Positions 19,798 through 22,078 of a stretch of 22,078 nt of DNA are shown one piece after another. The notes under the pieces are model-generated. The model had not been told where the DNA came from. It worked only from the letters and a program-made list of their open reading frames with translations, and ran no database searches. The translations under genes were made by a program, and so were the position numbers. Position 1 is the stretch's first letter; every line of letters starts with the position of its first letter. The stretch is from positions 531,406-553,483 of the forward strand of contig WELB01000078.1 of NCBI GenBank assembly GCA_009602725.1. The letters are read 5' to 3'. This DNA is from Spirogloea muscicola (taxonomy: Eukaryota; Streptophyta; Zygnematophyceae; Spirogloeales; Spirogloeaceae).

Positions 19798-22078
19798 CTA
19801 CTCGGCCTTCTTCCCAGAACTGTAAGTCTTGTCATATGGCTTATCATTGTGTTGCACAATCCAAAGGTTGAGAGCTGTCGCGATGGAGACCCTGGGGTTG
19901 CACAACCAGAACCTTCTTGAGTGAACAAGGTCTAGATTACAACAATCAAACAAGCAAAGGCCATTTCCTCCTGTGACATGAAAGCACGCCCTGTTCTGGA
20001 CCACAGAAAATGAAGGATCAAAAAATGACACCGGAATTGTCAACAGCAGCTGGGTGCTTGCCTGCCAGCTTCAGAGTTGTGGACCATGACTTTCATACGT
20101 ACCAGAGGATGTAAGGGAGGAAGAGGTAGCCTGCTGTAGAGTTGACCCCCCAAAAGGCAAGCATGGTGGCCGCCACCGAGATCCACAGCAGGACAATGTC
20201 AACTAACGCCACCTCCTGCAGCAAGCACGCAATTACACGGAAGACACAGCGAGAATAGTGGGAAGCTTGTTAGCAATGCCAGCCTGGGCTTACAGAAGGG
20301 GTAGTTAGGCATTGTATAACCTGGTCAACAGGAATGCCACCATTGCAACTTGACAGATGGAGCTGCAGGAGCTTTAGGGATGCACAGGCAAATCTGATGA
20401 CCAGAGGGCTGCAGAAACTAGCAGACTTGCTGTGCCATCTCCAATGCCCTTCCTCTTGTTGACATCCTAGCATCCATTCAGCTTGTGCTAAGGTGTGTCA
20501 TCTAAATGGTATGTCACAGTTGTGTCTGAGCAAGTAGAGCTGTCTTACCAGCTTGTGCATGCCAAAGAAGAGGGGCGTCCACCAGAAGTTGAAGAAGAGC
20601 TGCTCAACGAGGTGGAGGAGTGAGGATGTAAATCGCGGCATGAGGAACTGATTAACCTAACATCTAAGTGGCAGTCTGGAAGAATGTACGGACAGGAACG
20701 AGAGGCTTGAGGGATGGCTTAAGGAACAAAGTGAAGTGAAGCCTTCAGTGTTGCTAACAAATTGCGTGGTGACATGCTCTTACCTGGACTGCATAAAGAC
20801 CAAGTGCAACCGTATTCTTGTCAAAGCCTGCAATACAGTACAACTGCTGTATTTTGAGAATATTGTGAACGACAAGACCGCCAAAATGACAGTAGGTTCA
20901 AAGTGAGAGGAACTGCCAACATGAGGTCACTATCACAGGAGTAAGCTCTTCATGCAGCCCTTGAAGCGAGATTTAGTAGATGGTTAGAGGAGACGCTTTT
21001 GCAGCCGACAACTCTTTGCATGTCAAGGCAATGGCATGTCAAGGCAAGGTGGCTGCTCACCGCCATCTTTGAAGACCAGCCAGGAAGCGTACCCCATCAG
21101 GACGTACAGTGTTGTCCACACAATTGGAAACGCCGGCGCCTGCGCTTTGTGCACGACGCGAGCAATGAACACGTGGAAATTGGGTGCTAGCTCAATGTAG
21201 CTACCAGTCACCACCATCTCACTTCATTGCACTTTATGCTATTTGCTGCACTTTCTGAGGGCCTCAAAGTTCACAAGCAAGCTCATACGCAGTAATGTAA
21301 TGCATTCAAAACAGAAAGAAGGACAACTTGCAAATAGTAGCAGACATGAGGGCCCACTGTGTACAGGTGGACATTGACGACATAAATGCAGGGCGCAAGA
21401 AAGGTGCAATATCCATATGCAGGATCCACTGCTGGTAGTTAACGAGGTCCCAACCCGTCAAGAGGGCTTAGCGGCAATCAGCTCACCGGCGGCGTCCAGC
21501 TGGGCTTCTTCAGGTTCTTGTACCAGTCGATTGCTGCCAGGCCCGCCGACCAAGGCCGCACAGGGTCAGGAGAACATACCAGATGCACTCGTGTGAGCTC
21601 AAAGGATTCAAAGAAATATATGACCTTATAAGTGACACTAAGATCCCATTAACGTGTTCATGTACAAATGGCAATTGAAGCAGCTGCCAGACAATCAGCA
21701 TGGCAACCACAGACGGCAGCAGCGCGCCTCCGCGCCGCGCCCGCCGAGGCTCCCTGTCTGGCTTTAGTGCCGACGAGGCGCAAGACTGCTGCAGGGCTAC
21801 GGGAACGGATGGGCTTCCTGGCTGCTCACCGCCTACACCGCCACTGACGCCGGCGACGGACTGCGACAGGAAGGCCTGCAGGTTGGGGAAGAGGATGAAG
21901 AGCAGCGGGCCGACGTAGCCGTCGTGCTCCAGCACCCTGCGAGCGGCGGCACGGCCGTCAACAGCAGGCAGCGGAGCGGCGCTAAGGCCTGCGGAGGGCC
22001 GCGACAGGGCGAGGGCTCGACGCCGCGGCGCCGCCGCCCGGCCTGCGCGGCTTGAGCTCGAGGCGCGGCGGAGGCGGC
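19798..22078 (-). CDS. TSPO: TspO/MBR family protein (translocator/peripheral benzodiazepine receptor-like), 5' partial
   Basis: Seven exons are visible: 21830-22078 (open at the window edge), 21487-21533, 21061-21139, 20784-20827, 20549-20599, 20103-20215 and 19798-19891, giving 224 residues to TAG. Family landmarks are in order: WYKNLKKPSWTPP, then PAFPIVWTTLYVLMGYASWLVF, LGLYAVQLFFNFWWTPLFFG, VALVDIVLLWISVAATMLAFWGV, AGYLFLPYILWVSIATALN and LNLWIVQHN. This is the five-helix TspO fold that binds cholesterol or porphyrins. Helix 1 is probably GPLLFILFPNLQAFLSQSVAGV. The roughly 55 residues before it are Arg/Ser/Ala-rich with few acidic residues, as in an organelle-targeting peptide. There is no ATG inside the window, so the start lies beyond 22078. 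Confidence 0.92.
21018..21047. repeat. 14-bp direct repeat in TspO intron
   Basis: GCATGTCAAGGCAA occurs at 21018-21031 and 21034-21047, a period of 16, a few bases inside the intron that starts at 21060 on the minus strand. Confidence 0.9.

Noticed and set aside
1-22078. Bacterial or phage defence system, CRISPR array, operon
   Set aside because: All recognised genes are intron-containing eukaryotic housekeeping genes. No regularly spaced repeats, integrases or clustered small open frames of prokaryotic type are present.

Overview
The window is nuclear DNA of a green alga or close relative. Every gene is split by short spliceosomal introns, coding exons are GC-rich, and the products are eukaryotic housekeeping proteins. 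A chloroplast chaperonin-60 alpha, a plant-type V-ATPase subunit e, a plant-type single-domain dihydropyrimidine dehydrogenase and TTTAGGG-type telomere motifs all point to Viridiplantae. A trebouxiophyte-like chlorophyte is my best guess; the species is not identifiable by eye. No operons, phage, CRISPR arrays, RNA genes or bacterial mobile elements were seen.

Layout: (1) 1-3740 +, aminoacylase-1, 8 exons, 5' end outside the window, with a decayed copy of exon 7 inside its last intron. (2) 4627-7826 +, TMEM62-like membrane metallophosphoesterase, 4 exons, one of them 1.8 kb. (3) 8287-12761 -, plastid CPN60 alpha, 11 exons, complete. (4) 12762-14528, gene-poor spacer with an imperfect inverted repeat enclosing a 45-bp tandem duplication. 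(5) 14529-16917 -, CCR4-4/hesperin-type endonuclease/exonuclease/phosphatase protein, 7 exons, complete. (6) 17287 to about 18354 -, dihydropyrimidine dehydrogenase (PYD1), cut off on its 3' side next to a lone N at 17271. (7) 18353-19053 +, V-ATPase subunit e, 3 exons, complete. (8) 19798-22078 -, TspO/MBR protein, 7 exons visible, 5' end outside the window.

Exon borders were set by matching GT-AG (twice GC-AG) sites to reading-frame continuity and to remembered family sequences; the exon phases sum correctly in all seven genes apart from the unresolved PYD1 5' end. The genes do not form one pathway: amino-acid salvage, a membrane phosphoesterase, plastid protein folding, RNA or nucleotide hydrolysis, pyrimidine catabolism, proton pumping and tetrapyrrole/sterol-type ligand binding. 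This looks like an ordinary euchromatic segment.

The points worth attention are the pseudo-exon in ACY1, the probable assembly join at the N, the very tight head-to-head PYD1/VHA-e pair with two GC-AG introns, telomere-like motifs in 5'-proximal introns and upstream regions, and several small repeat structures. I did not find a convincing new multi-gene system.
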